In this document: positions 35,345-43,981 of the stretch, piece after piece
Layout: every line of letters starts with the position of its first letter
Position numbering within the stretch: position 1 is the first letter of the stretch
Origin: Alphaproteobacteria bacterium
GTDB lineage: Bacteria > Pseudomonadota > Alphaproteobacteria > Micavibrionales > Micavibrionaceae
Direction: 5' to 3'
Assembly: GCA_016794145.1 (NCBI GenBank)
Contig: JAEUKP010000019.1
Coordinates: 1-44,291 of the forward strand
DNA: 44,291 nt
Translations under genes and position numbers: made by a program
The notes under the pieces: model-generated
Databases searched by the model: none
What the model saw: only the letters and a program-made list of their open reading frames with translations
What the model was told of the DNA's origin: nothing

Positions 35345-38300
35345 ATGACCGTAGTTAACGACGAACCAAAACAAAAGACATATCAAACCATCTATGCCCT
35401 TCCAGAAGGGCAGGATGCACGTTTTTTGGCGGCGCAAGCGATGGACGCATCGCGCCGGAAACAGGCGGTGGTTCATATTGCTCTGGATGACGTGCGTGTG
35501 GCCTTGCTGGCGGAATGTCTGGCATTTTTTGCCCCGGATGTCGATGTTTTGGTCTTTCCCGCATGGGATTGCCTTCCTTATGACCGCGTGTCGCCCCATG
35601 CGGATATTGTGGCGCAACGCGTTGCGGCGTTGTCGGTTATGTTGGAATGGGCCGCGGACGGATTGTTTAAACCCCGCATCGTCCTGACCTCGGTGAATGC
35701 GGTTATGCAACGGGTGATGCCACCGGACAGTTTGGTGGCGGCGCAGTTGGTGGCCCGCAAAGGCGGCACTTTATCCCTGACAGATTTGCAACGTTTTCTG
35801 GCGAATAATGGCTATTTGCGCACCGATACGGTCCGTGAAGCCGGAGAGTTTGCGATCCGTGGCGATATCGTGGATATTTTCCCGCCCATGTATGACATGC
35901 CCGTGCGCATGGATTTGTTTGGCGACGAAATCGAAAGCATTCGCAGTTTCGATCCATCCTCGCAAATGACAACCGGCATATTGGATCGGTTTGAATTGCG
36001 GCCGGTGACTGAATTCTTTCTGGATGACGCTGCTGTGGCACGGTTCCGCTCCGGATACCGTGATGCGTTCGGTGTCACCAGCAGTTCCAATCCCCTGTAC
36101 CAAGCCGTCAGCGAGGGGCGGCGGCATGCAGGGATGGAGCATTGGTTGCCGTTGTTTCATGAAAAAATGGCGACGCTGTTCGATTATCTTCCGAATCCGG
36201 TGGTGACGATGGATGGGCAGGCGGATGCCTCGCGTCAGGAACGCCTCACCCAGACATTGGATTTTTATAAAGCCCGCATCACATTGGATGAATCCCTGAA
36301 AGCCCGTTCCAGGAAAAAAGGAAACGATGTGAGCCTGACAGGCGTGGCGTATCATCCTCTGCCGCCGGAGCGGCTTTATGTGCTGGACGATGAATTTAAA
36401 TCCTATGTGGATACAACCGATCCTGTGGTGTTACAAAGTTTTCGGGATCCATCGGTGCCAGAGGATCAGGGGAATCAAGGGAATCAAGGAGGGAAAGGGG
36501 AACAAGTAAGTGCCAGACGGGCCCGGGATTTTGCCGATATTTGTGCCAATCCCCAAGGGAATGTGTTCGCGGAGTTAGGCACCTATATCCGGTCGTTACA
36601 GGCCGATCATAAAAAAGTTCTGATTGCATGTTATTCCCAAGGATCGCGGGATCGTCTGAAAGTGATGATGGAGGAAGGCGGCGCCGGATTGCCGTATCCC
36701 GTTGACTCATGGCATCAGGTCACGCGATTGAAAGCGGGGCAGGTCGGTGCCGTTTTATTGCATCTGGAACATGGTTTTGTGGCCGATGATATCGCCGTTA
36801 TTTCCGAACAGGATATTCTGGGGGATCGTCTGGCGCGGAAATCAACCAAACGCAAGAAAGCCGATAATTTCCTGCGCGAAGTCGGGGCCCTTGCGGTGGG
36901 CGATTTGGTGGTACATGTGGATCATGGGGTCGGGCGGTTCGAGGGGTTGGAAACCCTGAAGGCTGGCGGCTTGCTTCATGATTGCTTGAAAATTACCTAT
37001 GCGGGCGGTGATCGCCTGTTTGTTCCGGTCGAAAATATCGATTTGCTGTCGCGCTTTGGCAACAGCGATGGACAGACGGAACTCGACAAGCTGGGCGGTG
37101 CGTCGTGGCAAGCGCGCAAAGCCCGTGTCAAAAAAGATTTGATGAAAATGGCAGAAGGGTTATTGGCGATTGCCGCCGATCGTTTGCTGTCCGACGCCGA
37201 AATTCTGGAGATTGATCACGGCCATTATAACGAATTTGTCTCACGCTTTCCGTATCAGGAAACGGACGATCAATTGCGCGCAATTGACGATGCTCTGGCC
37301 GATATGAAATCGGGAAAGCCTATGGATCGTCTGGTGTGCGGGGATGTTGGCTTTGGAAAGACCGAAGTGGCGTTGCGGGCGGCCTATGTGGCGGCCCAGT
37401 CGGGAGCGCAAGTGGTTGTCGTGGCTCCGACCACGCTTCTGGCGCGTCAGCATTACGCGAATTTCCAACGTCGTTTCGCCGAAATGGGGCTGCGGGTCGA
37501 GCAATTATCCCGCCTTGTGACCGCCAAAGAATCCAAAGTGGTCAAGGATGGTTTGGCCGATGGCTCGGTGCGCGTGGTGATCGGGACGCATGCGTTATTG
37601 GCCAAGGATATTAAATTTGCCAATCTGGGATTGGTGGTGGTGGATGAAGAACAACGGTTTGGCGTCAAACAAAAAGAATATCTGAAAGAATTGAAAAGCC
37701 ATGTGCACGTGTTGACTCTATCGGCAACACCGATCCCCCGTACCTTGCAATTGGCGTTGACGGGGGTGCGGGATATGAGTCTGATAGCCACACCACCGGT
37801 GGATCGTCTGGCCATTCGCACGTTTGTTATGCCGTTTGATCCATTGGTCGTACGTGAAGCGATTTTGCGGGAACATTATCGCGGCGGGCAAAGCTTTTAT
37901 GTGTGTCCGCGGATCAAGGATATGGAAGAATTGGAACAGCATTTGCGCGAATTGGTGCCAGAGGTGAAAACGATCTCGGCGCATGGTCAAATGACTCCCA
38001 CCGAACTCGAAGACCGGATGAATGCTTTTTATGACGGGCAATACGGCGTGTTGTTGGCCACCAATATCATTGAATCCGGATTGGATATTCCGTCCGCCAA
38101 TACAATCATTGTACATCGGGCGGATATGTTTGGCTTGTCGCAATTGTACCAGATCCGCGGGCGGGTGGGGCGGTCGAAAGTGCGGGCCTATGCATATTTG
38201 ACCTATCCTCCGAATATGGTGTTGGGCGAGGATGCGCAAAAACGTCTGGAGATATTTGAAACGCTCGACAATCTAGGGGCTGGCTTTCAATTGGCCAGTC

Positions 38301-38929
38301 ATGATCTGGATATTCGCGGCGCGGGAAATTTGTTGGGGGACGCACAATCCGGCCATATCAAAGAAGTCGGAATCGAATTATACCAACAAATGTTGGAAGA
38401 TGCGGTGGCGGCGGCGCGTGCGTCAGGAAATGGTAGCTGCGGGCTCGCGGATACAGTATCCCGCGCCGATCATGAATGGAGCCCCACGCTCAATCTGGGG
38501 ATGTCGGTGTTGATTCCGGAAAAATATGTGGAAGATTTGGGAATCCGCATGAGTCTGTATCGCCGTTTAGGAGATTTGACAAGTGACGCCGATATTGACA
38601 GTTTTGCGGCAGAGTTGGTGGATCGCTTCGGCAGCTTGCCGGTGGATGTCGCCAATTTGTTGGAAATTGTCCGCATTAAAATGTATTGCAAACGCGCCGG
38701 AATTGTCCAGCTGGATGCAGGGCCAAAGGGAGCGATTATTCGCTTTCACAATGATACCCCGCCGCATCCTGAACGGTTATTTGCGTGGATTGCCGAACGC
38801 CCAAGCACGGTGAAAATCCGTCCCGACCAGAAAATATCGGTTCTACGCGCGTGGGACAGTGTCAAAGACCGCGTCAAAGGGGTGCTTGATATAGCAGCGG
38901 ATCTTGGTAACTTAGGTGGAACTGCTTAG
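35345..38929 (+). CDS. mfd: Transcription-repair coupling factor Mfd
   Basis: Mfd pushes stalled RNA polymerase off damaged DNA and recruits UvrA. The 1194-residue protein has the UvrB-like N-terminal region (VFPAWDCLPYDRVSPHADI, and FAIRGDIVDIFPP), the RNA-polymerase-interacting domain near residues 517-535 (GDLVVHVDHGVGRFEG), helicase motif I CGDVGFGKTEVALRAA (about residue 662), motif II VVDEEQRFGVK, LSATPIPRTLQLAL, and late motifs IIESGLDIPSANT and QIRGRVGRS. A glutamine/glycine-rich insert (DQGNQGNQGGKGEQ) near residue 380 is unusual. The start is ATG 35345 or ATG 35321; neither has a clear Shine-Dalgarno sequence. Confidence 0.96.
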   Translation: MTVVNDEPKQKTYQTIYALPEGQDARFLAAQAMDASRRKQAVVHIALDDVRVALLAECLAFFAPDVDVLVFPAWDCLPYDRVSPHADIVAQRVAALSVMLEWAADGLFKPRIVLTSVNAVMQRVMPPDSLVAAQLVARKGGTLSLTDLQRFLANNGYLRTDTVREAGEFAIRGDIVDIFPPMYDMPVRMDLFGDEIESIRSFDPSSQMTTGILDRFELRPVTEFFLDDAAVARFRSGYRDAFGVTSSSNPLYQAVSEGRRHAGMEHWLPLFHEKMATLFDYLPNPVVTMDGQADASRQERLTQTLDFYKARITLDESLKARSRKKGNDVSLTGVAYHPLPPERLYVLDDEFKSYVDTTDPVVLQSFRDPSVPEDQGNQGNQGGKGEQVSARRARDFADICANPQGNVFAELGTYIRSLQADHKKVLIACYSQGSRDRLKVMMEEGGAGLPYPVDSWHQVTRLKAGQVGAVLLHLEHGFVADDIAVISEQDILGDRLARKSTKRKKADNFLREVGALAVGDLVVHVDHGVGRFEGLETLKAGGLLHDCLKITYAGGDRLFVPVENIDLLSRFGNSDGQTELDKLGGASWQARKARVKKDLMKMAEGLLAIAADRLLSDAEILEIDHGHYNEFVSRFPYQETDDQLRAIDDALADMKSGKPMDRLVCGDVGFGKTEVALRAAYVAAQSGAQVVVVAPTTLLARQHYANFQRRFAEMGLRVEQLSRLVTAKESKVVKDGLADGSVRVVIGTHALLAKDIKFANLGLVVVDEEQRFGVKQKEYLKELKSHVHVLTLSATPIPRTLQLALTGVRDMSLIATPPVDRLAIRTFVMPFDPLVVREAILREHYRGGQSFYVCPRIKDMEELEQHLRELVPEVKTISAHGQMTPTELEDRMNAFYDGQYGVLLATNIIESGLDIPSANTIIVHRADMFGLSQLYQIRGRVGRSKVRAYAYLTYPPNMVLGEDAQKRLEIFETLDNLGAGFQLASHDLDIRGAGNLLGDAQSGHIKEVGIELYQQMLEDAVAAARASGNGSCGLADTVSRADHEWSPTLNLGMSVLIPEKYVEDLGIRMSLYRRLGDLTSDADIDSFAAELVDRFGSLPVDVANLLEIVRIKMYCKRAGIVQLDAGPKGAIIRFHNDTPPHPERLFAWIAERPSTVKIRPDQKISVLRAWDSVKDRVKGVLDIAADLGNLGGTA

Positions 38930-38955
38930 GTGAAACTGAGAGGGCAATTTAGATT

Positions 38956-38984
38956 TTGACAAGGGCCCTTTCTTATTTTAAATT
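38956..38984 (+). promoter_or_regulatory. Promoter giving a nearly leaderless transcript
   Basis: TTGACA (38956-38961) and TAAATT (38979-38984) are spaced by 17 bases. Transcription would start about seven bases on, near 38991, and the next gene starts at 38994. There is no room for a Shine-Dalgarno sequence. Confidence 0.55.
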
Positions 38985-38993
38985 AACCATAAT

Positions 38994-39395
38994 ATGGATA
39001 GATTGATTGCAACCTCTTATAAAGAAAACTTTTCTGGGGCAACTCACCCAGTTGCGCCCCTTTCAGCCCTTGATCAGATGAAGCAAGAAATTCTTATAAA
39101 ACTTTCCAGCGGGATCTTGCGGGGTGAAGAGGGACTTCGTTTCTTTTTCAAAGCTTGTCAGATAGAACCTGATTTATATCTTTCTCCCCTTTATATCAGA
39201 GAAGGGACTTCCGAGGAGGATCTTTCTGAGCTTAAACAGTATCAGTCGAAAATCCTTGCTGTCATTCAAAAAATATTGGAAGCGGAGAACAAACCTGAAA
39301 ACCCCAGAGAAGCTTATAGCCGGTTGATGAAAGGGCTTTTAGAGTCTTCTTTATGCTCCAACTCTTTGGATTCGCCTCAGCCGGAAATTGCATAG
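38994..39395 (+). CDS. Hypothetical helical protein
   Basis: I do not recognise this 133-residue protein. It is soluble and mainly helical: LSALDQMKQEILIKLSSGIL, EEGLRFFFKACQIEPDLYL, EDLSELKQYQSKILAVIQKI and AYSRLMKGLLESSL. There is no signal peptide. The ATG follows a sigma-70-like promoter so closely that the mRNA is probably leaderless. It ends 3 bp before the convergent TetR-type gene. Confidence 0.6.
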   Translation: MDRLIATSYKENFSGATHPVAPLSALDQMKQEILIKLSSGILRGEEGLRFFFKACQIEPDLYLSPLYIREGTSEEDLSELKQYQSKILAVIQKILEAENKPENPREAYSRLMKGLLESSLCSNSLDSPQPEIA

Positions 39396-39398
39396 CGA

Positions 39399-40040
39399 TT
39401 AGATGTTTTCGTTTGGAGATATGGTTTTTAAAAACTGGCGTATTGAGTCCGCAAGAAATTCTCCGCGACCTAAAGTCTGATCAAGCTTAGACATGGTTCT
39501 TCCTAAATCAGGAGAGGTGTCCGTCATCCATGTTAATAAGACCCAAAGATAGGTCGATGAAAGCCCAAAGAGATAAAGCTGACCAGATAGCCCATCGGTT
39601 CGGATTCCTGCACAGTGTGCCATGCGAGTCATACTTGATTTTAAAAGAGAAAGGTCATTACAGCTTGATTCTTTTGTCCATCCAAAAGATTTAAAAAATG
39701 AAATATGGGCTGCTCGATGTTGGTTCGCAATTTCGATGCGTTCCATTAAAACATCAAATAATCTATCTCTGACTGGCGCAGGGGTATCTGTATCCTTCTG
39801 AAGATCTTTGATATTTTTTTCAACCTGACGGTCTAAAGAATCGATAATCGCCCGGAGAATGTCAGACTTTGTCAAAAATTGTGAGTTAAGATCATGAAGG
39901 GTAAGTCCGGCGGAATCAGCAATTTGTTTCATTGTAACAAATTCCCAAGGGGTGTCGGCGGCAACGTCAAGTGCCGCAGATAGAACAAGCTTGCGGATTT
40001 TTGTTGAATTTTCTATCGGTTGTGGTTTTCTAGCGCCCAT
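39399..40040 (-). CDS. TetR-family transcriptional regulator
   Basis: The 213-residue form starting at ATG 40040 has a TetR-type helix-turn-helix: IRKLVLSAALDVAADTPWEF, then TMKQIADSAGLTLHDLNSQF and LTKSDILRAIIDSL, near residues 15-65. The rest is the helical ligand and dimer domain. An AGGAGGAG lies 16 bases before this ATG, unusually far; a TTG at 40085 would extend the protein by 15 residues but lies upstream of that site. The gene is divergent from the adenosine kinase-like gene, 75 bp between starts, and may control it. The ligand is unknown. Confidence 0.75.
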   Translation of the reverse strand: MGARKPQPIENSTKIRKLVLSAALDVAADTPWEFVTMKQIADSAGLTLHDLNSQFLTKSDILRAIIDSLDRQVEKNIKDLQKDTDTPAPVRDRLFDVLMERIEIANQHRAAHISFFKSFGWTKESSCNDLSLLKSSMTRMAHCAGIRTDGLSGQLYLFGLSSTYLWVLLTWMTDTSPDLGRTMSKLDQTLGRGEFLADSIRQFLKTISPNENI

Positions 40041-40115
40041 GGAACAAAAGGAATACTCCTCCTGACGTAAGTTTTCAACGTCCAAATCAAAACACAGATG
40101 ATTAAGGTGATTTTT

Positions 40116-41099
40116 ATGGCAACAGAATATGGATTAACAGCTATCGGGAACGCTATTGTTGATGTTTTGGCTCACGCAACAGATGATTTTATTCTTTCCC
40201 AGGCACAAAAGGGGATGAATCCGAATACAATGAATCTAATCGGCGCAGAGCGGGCGGTAGAACTTTATGATTTGATGGAGCAGGCTACAGAAATGTCCGG
40301 GGGGTCCGCAGGAAATACAATGGCGTGCTTTGCTTCTTTTGGTGGAAAAGGGGCCTATATCGGTAAAGTTGCGGATGATCAATTGGGGAGGATTTTTGCG
40401 CATGATACCCGGGCCATTGGGGTTCATTTCGATTCTTTGCCACTTATCGGCGGTGCACCAACAGCGCAATGTTTGATCCTTGTGACCCCTGATGCCCAAC
40501 GGACGATGAACACCTTTCTCGGAGCCTGTACCCAGTTGACAGAGCAAGATGTTGATGAAACCCTGATTGCCAATTCGCAGGTTACATATCTTGAGGGGTA
40601 TCTCTTTGACGAACCAAAAGCAAAAGCTGCTTTTTTCAGGGCTGCAGATTTGGTTCGAAAACATAATCGTAAGCTTGCTCTCACTCTTTCCGATCCCTTT
40701 TGTGTTGTGCGGTATCGGGAGGAATTTAAAAATCTTGTTCAAAATCATATCGACATTTTATTCGCAAATGAAGCAGAGTTGAAGGAGTTGACCGAGATGT
40801 CTGATCTTGATAAAGCAATCGAGTCAATCCGTAATAAATGTGACATTGTTGCCGTCACCTTGGGCAGCCAAGGATCGGTCATTGTTACAAAAGATGAGAC
40901 CATTCATGTTAAAGCAATCTCGCCCAAAGAGCTTGTTGATACAACCGGTGCCGGAGATTCTTATGCAGCGGGTTTCCTGTTTGGATATACAGAAGGAAAA
41001 TCTTTGGCAGAGTGTGGTCGTTTAGGATCACTTGCCGCAAGCGAGGTGATTAGTCACATGGGCCCACGTCCGCTTGTCCCGTTGAAATCACTTCTTTAG
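40116..41099 (+). CDS. PfkB-family sugar/nucleoside kinase, adenosine kinase-like
   Basis: The 327-residue protein phosphorylates a sugar or nucleoside hydroxyl with ATP. The N-terminal GNAIVDVLAHATDDFI and MSGGSAGNTMACFASFGGKG fit PfkB motif 1 in its adenosine kinase form. The C-terminal PfkB signature is DTTGAGDSYAAGFLFGY, with Asp of GAGD as catalytic base. AAGG eight bases before ATG 40116 favours it over ATG 40098. The closest common annotation in Alphaproteobacteria is adenosine kinase, but the substrate is not proven. It is divergent from the TetR-type gene and convergent with pdxH. Confidence 0.85.
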   Translation: MATEYGLTAIGNAIVDVLAHATDDFILSQAQKGMNPNTMNLIGAERAVELYDLMEQATEMSGGSAGNTMACFASFGGKGAYIGKVADDQLGRIFAHDTRAIGVHFDSLPLIGGAPTAQCLILVTPDAQRTMNTFLGACTQLTEQDVDETLIANSQVTYLEGYLFDEPKAKAAFFRAADLVRKHNRKLALTLSDPFCVVRYREEFKNLVQNHIDILFANEAELKELTEMSDLDKAIESIRNKCDIVAVTLGSQGSVIVTKDETIHVKAISPKELVDTTGAGDSYAAGFLFGYTEGKSLAECGRLGSLAASEVISHMGPRPLVPLKSLL

Positions 41100-41123
41100 A
41101 AAATCTAATTTTAAAAGTAGAGT

Positions 41124-41735
41124 TTATGGGTAAAGGATAGACCATGTCCAAACGCCGGTGTGGTTCCTGTCATAGCGTATGCGTCTGTGTAGACGATGCT
41201 CTTCCTCTTGCCAGAATTCAATAGAGTGGGGGACAAGTCTGTATCCTCCCCAATGTGCCGGGCGTGGTGGAGTTTCCCCCCATTTCTTTTCCATCTCGGC
41301 CACACGATCAATTAATATCTGTCGGTTTTCCAGTGGTTGTGATTGCATCGAGGCCCATGCCCCGATGCGGTTTCCAAGAGGTCTTGATGTATAATAAATA
41401 TCGGATTCTATGTCTGATACACGTTCAATATCTCCTCGAATCCGCACTTGACGTTTTAAACTTTTCCAATGAAAGTTGATAGCGGCCCTTTCTGTTGTCG
41501 CAAGCTCATGCCCCTTCTGACTTTCCGTGTTTGTAAAGAAACAAAATCCACGATCATCAATTTTTCGGATCAGGACAACGCGTGCGTTTGGGTATCCGTT
41601 CGCATCAACTGTTGCAAGGCAAGCTGCATCAGGGTCTGAAGGTTCAGAGATTTTAGCGTCGGATATCCAAATATGAAAAATATCGAGCGGGGTCTCTGGA
41701 AGTCTTAATTCTGAATCTGAAATCACATTTGTCAT
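41124..41735 (-). CDS. pdxH: Pyridoxamine 5'-phosphate oxidase
   Basis: PdxH uses FMN and oxygen to make pyridoxal 5'-phosphate, the active form of vitamin B6. The 203-residue protein shows DANGYPNARVVLIRKIDDRG, FFTNTESQKGHEL, HWKSLKRQVRIRGDIERV, RPLGNRIGAWASMQSQPLENR, and the C-terminal substrate site HWGGYRLVPHSIEFWQ with RLHRR. All are family landmarks. The start is ATG 41735; a TTG at 41756 would add seven residues. No Shine-Dalgarno sequence is visible before either. Confidence 0.95.
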   Translation of the reverse strand: MTNVISDSELRLPETPLDIFHIWISDAKISEPSDPDAACLATVDANGYPNARVVLIRKIDDRGFCFFTNTESQKGHELATTERAAINFHWKSLKRQVRIRGDIERVSDIESDIYYTSRPLGNRIGAWASMQSQPLENRQILIDRVAEMEKKWGETPPRPAHWGGYRLVPHSIEFWQEEEHRLHRRIRYDRNHTGVWTWSILYP

Positions 41736-41860
41736 GGTTATATCAATCAATATCAAAAAAAAATAAAAAGCAGTTTTTTTATGGGGGGTTTATATATACT
41801 ATACCGTTATCAGTACAGGCTTTTAATGAAAAGCTTATTTTAAAAAAGGAAACAAGGACG

Positions 41861-42364
41861 ATGAAAACAAAAATTTTGGCAATGCTTGCTATTTCAACAA
41901 TGGCTTTGACAGCCTGCCAACAAGGCGTAGGTGTAGGTCAAGGTAGCACAACCGGTATGGGCAATAAGCAAATGATCGGTGGTGCGACCGGTGCTATTCT
42001 TGGGGGTGTCTTGGGATCTAAGGTCGGGAAAGGATCAGGTCAGCTTGTTGGCGTTGGGGTTGGTGCATTGTTGGGAACTTTATTGGGGAGCGAGTTAGGT
42101 GCTTCTTTGGATAAAGCGGATTTGGCATATGCACAGCAGGCAACCGATCGTGCTTATAGTGCACCAGTCGGTCAGTCAATTAGCTGGAACAATCCTGAAT
42201 CCGGGAATTCTGGTACTATCACCCCAACCCGTGAGGGCGTTTCCAACACAACAGGTCGCGTTTGCCGTGAGTACACACAGACAATTTATGTTGGTGGCAA
42301 GAAAGAAACAGCAGTTGGTCAGGCCTGTAAAGCGGCTGATGGAACTTGGTCTGTTGTCAATTAG
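41861..42364 (+). CDS. 17-kDa surface antigen-like lipoprotein with glycine zipper
   Basis: The 167-residue protein is an outer-membrane lipoprotein related to the rickettsial 17-kDa antigen. The signal peptide ends in the lipobox LTAC with Cys19 as the lipid site. Next is a glycine-zipper stretch, MIGGATGAILGGVLGSKVGK and GVGVGALLGTLLGSELGASL, typical of the family. The C-terminal domain contains GRVCREYTQTIYVGGKKE and GQACKAADGTWSVV, with two cysteines that may pair. AAGGA sequences precede the ATG. A strong hairpin terminator follows. The role is structural or unknown. Confidence 0.88.
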   Translation: MKTKILAMLAISTMALTACQQGVGVGQGSTTGMGNKQMIGGATGAILGGVLGSKVGKGSGQLVGVGVGALLGTLLGSELGASLDKADLAYAQQATDRAYSAPVGQSISWNNPESGNSGTITPTREGVSNTTGRVCREYTQTIYVGGKKETAVGQACKAADGTWSVVN

Positions 42365-42394
42365 AATCTGAATGATTTGATAAAATCTTTTTTT

Positions 42395-42423
42395 AAAAAG
42401 GCCGGTTTTCATCGGCCTTTTTT
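42395..42423. terminator. Bidirectional terminator
   Basis: AAAAAGGCCG (42395-42404), an eight-base loop and CGGCC (42413-42417) with TTTTTT form a stem with a T-run on the plus strand and an A-run before it. It can end both the lipoprotein gene and the convergent gene at 42428. Confidence 0.9.
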
Positions 42424-42427
42424 AGTG

Positions 42428-43981
42428 TTAATCGTCTTCTGTAGCAAAGGTGAAACCCGTTGATTCTGGTGAGTGAGAGGGGTCAGCAGGGCGAGGATCC
42501 TGATAAGGTTTACTGCTTGTTTCTTCTATATCAACCAGAAATTTATCCTGTTCAACTTTCTTCAAAGGAATATTTTCGAATGGCTTTTCAGTCTCTTTTG
42601 AGGATTCAAAACTTCCCGTATAATGAGGATCTGAAATTGTGATGCTCAATGAGTCGGAGAGATGTTTTGACTCTGGTTGTTGTAATGACCATTGCAGTAA
42701 GTCATCCATATTAAGGCTTGCGCCATGCCGTTTCATATCAATAATATAACGTCCTAATTGCATCAGCAATTTCCAGTTGGATTGCAAATGCGCAGATTGG
42801 AATTCAAGGCGGGCGGCCTGTACAGGAGGAATCCCACGATCCCGTGCCCCGATATAAGCCTTCGCAGAGGCATGTAATGCGTTTGCACACCATCCTGAAA
42901 TTTTTCCTTTAAGAAGAGATTCATTCTGGTTATTCGCAACACGGAGCAGGGGAAGATGACTGTCTGCCTCCATCACATGGAACATGATCATTTCAAATGT
43001 TTCTTCGCAAGTTCGTTCATGTCGTATTTTGTTGATTTGCGGAGCCAAAAATGGATTGTATCCACCAGGCAGATGGGATTCCTCTGTCGGGGCAAGATTT
43101 GTTAATTCTGCTAATATATGTCCGATTGCCTTGATAAAAGGGTTTGTTGATGTGTTGATGGCGGCCCCCAGAATCTGGCTTGGTGTAAAACCACTCCATG
43201 CCATAGTTTGTGAAGATGTCACAAACTGAATCCATGATTCTAAATTATCAGCATCAAAACAGTCGGCTATCTGGCATGCGAGTTGATATTGGGCGAGCAG
43301 TGGAGCGGGGCTCCGTGTTGCGATAGTCGATGAGATTTGTTTTTCGATCGTATAGTTGATAACATCTAGGGCAATTGGAAAAGCATATTCCTCAGGGAAT
43401 GAATTTGATTGTGGGGAAAGGGTGTCTAAACTCCGTTGTTGCGCTAATAAAATAGGGGCATCATATTGACCTTCCCGCAAAAGCTGTAGAACACTGTATA
43501 TGTCAGATTTCAAATTGAGATGGCAAACCGCAAGCTGCGTTGTTTTGTGGGGAAGAACATTCCCGTTTATTGTCAGCGGTTTTTTTAAATGGCCTGCATA
43601 CGTGTTAAGAAACATTGATATTTGGAAATGAATAGCCTGAATTGCAGGATATAATTCTTTGTATTGTGAGGTGTCCACAGCAATAAAAGCGAGAGTTCGT
43701 GGCCGTGTTTTAAAGCTAAGAAGAATATTTTCCTGCCCTTCCGATAGACCTAGAAAAGCTGTTCCACCGGTATTTGATGATGACCAAGCTTTTAGAACTT
43801 GGAGAGCCTCGTTATACGCAGTGTGACCATTCAGTTTCAGCAATAGGTCTGATACGGCATCTTGTTTCTGATCCGGCTTACAAATTAAAAAATGAAGATT
43901 AAGGTTGGGAAAGACCATGCGAATATTATCAGAAATATTCGTGCACGTGTTCTTTAGATTTATAATCTCATTTGTATCCAT
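42428..43981 (-). CDS. Large hypothetical protein
   Basis: I do not recognise this 517-residue protein. It has no signal peptide or membrane helix. The N-terminal half alternates short strands and helices (LNLHFLICKP, GTAFLGLSEGQENILLSF, RTLAFIAVDTSQY). The second half is helical, with a histidine/glutamate cluster KIRHERTCEETFEMIMFHVME near residues 322-342 and KAYIGARDRGIPPVQAARLEFQSAHL near 383. The last 90 residues are acidic and serine/proline-rich, probably disordered. The histidine/glutamate cluster could bind a metal, which is speculation. The frame is long and uninterrupted, so coding is firm. Confidence 0.7.
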   Translation of the reverse strand: MDTNEIINLKNTCTNISDNIRMVFPNLNLHFLICKPDQKQDAVSDLLLKLNGHTAYNEALQVLKAWSSSNTGGTAFLGLSEGQENILLSFKTRPRTLAFIAVDTSQYKELYPAIQAIHFQISMFLNTYAGHLKKPLTINGNVLPHKTTQLAVCHLNLKSDIYSVLQLLREGQYDAPILLAQQRSLDTLSPQSNSFPEEYAFPIALDVINYTIEKQISSTIATRSPAPLLAQYQLACQIADCFDADNLESWIQFVTSSQTMAWSGFTPSQILGAAINTSTNPFIKAIGHILAELTNLAPTEESHLPGGYNPFLAPQINKIRHERTCEETFEMIMFHVMEADSHLPLLRVANNQNESLLKGKISGWCANALHASAKAYIGARDRGIPPVQAARLEFQSAHLQSNWKLLMQLGRYIIDMKRHGASLNMDDLLQWSLQQPESKHLSDSLSITISDPHYTGSFESSKETEKPFENIPLKKVEQDKFLVDIEETSSKPYQDPRPADPSHSPESTGFTFATEDD

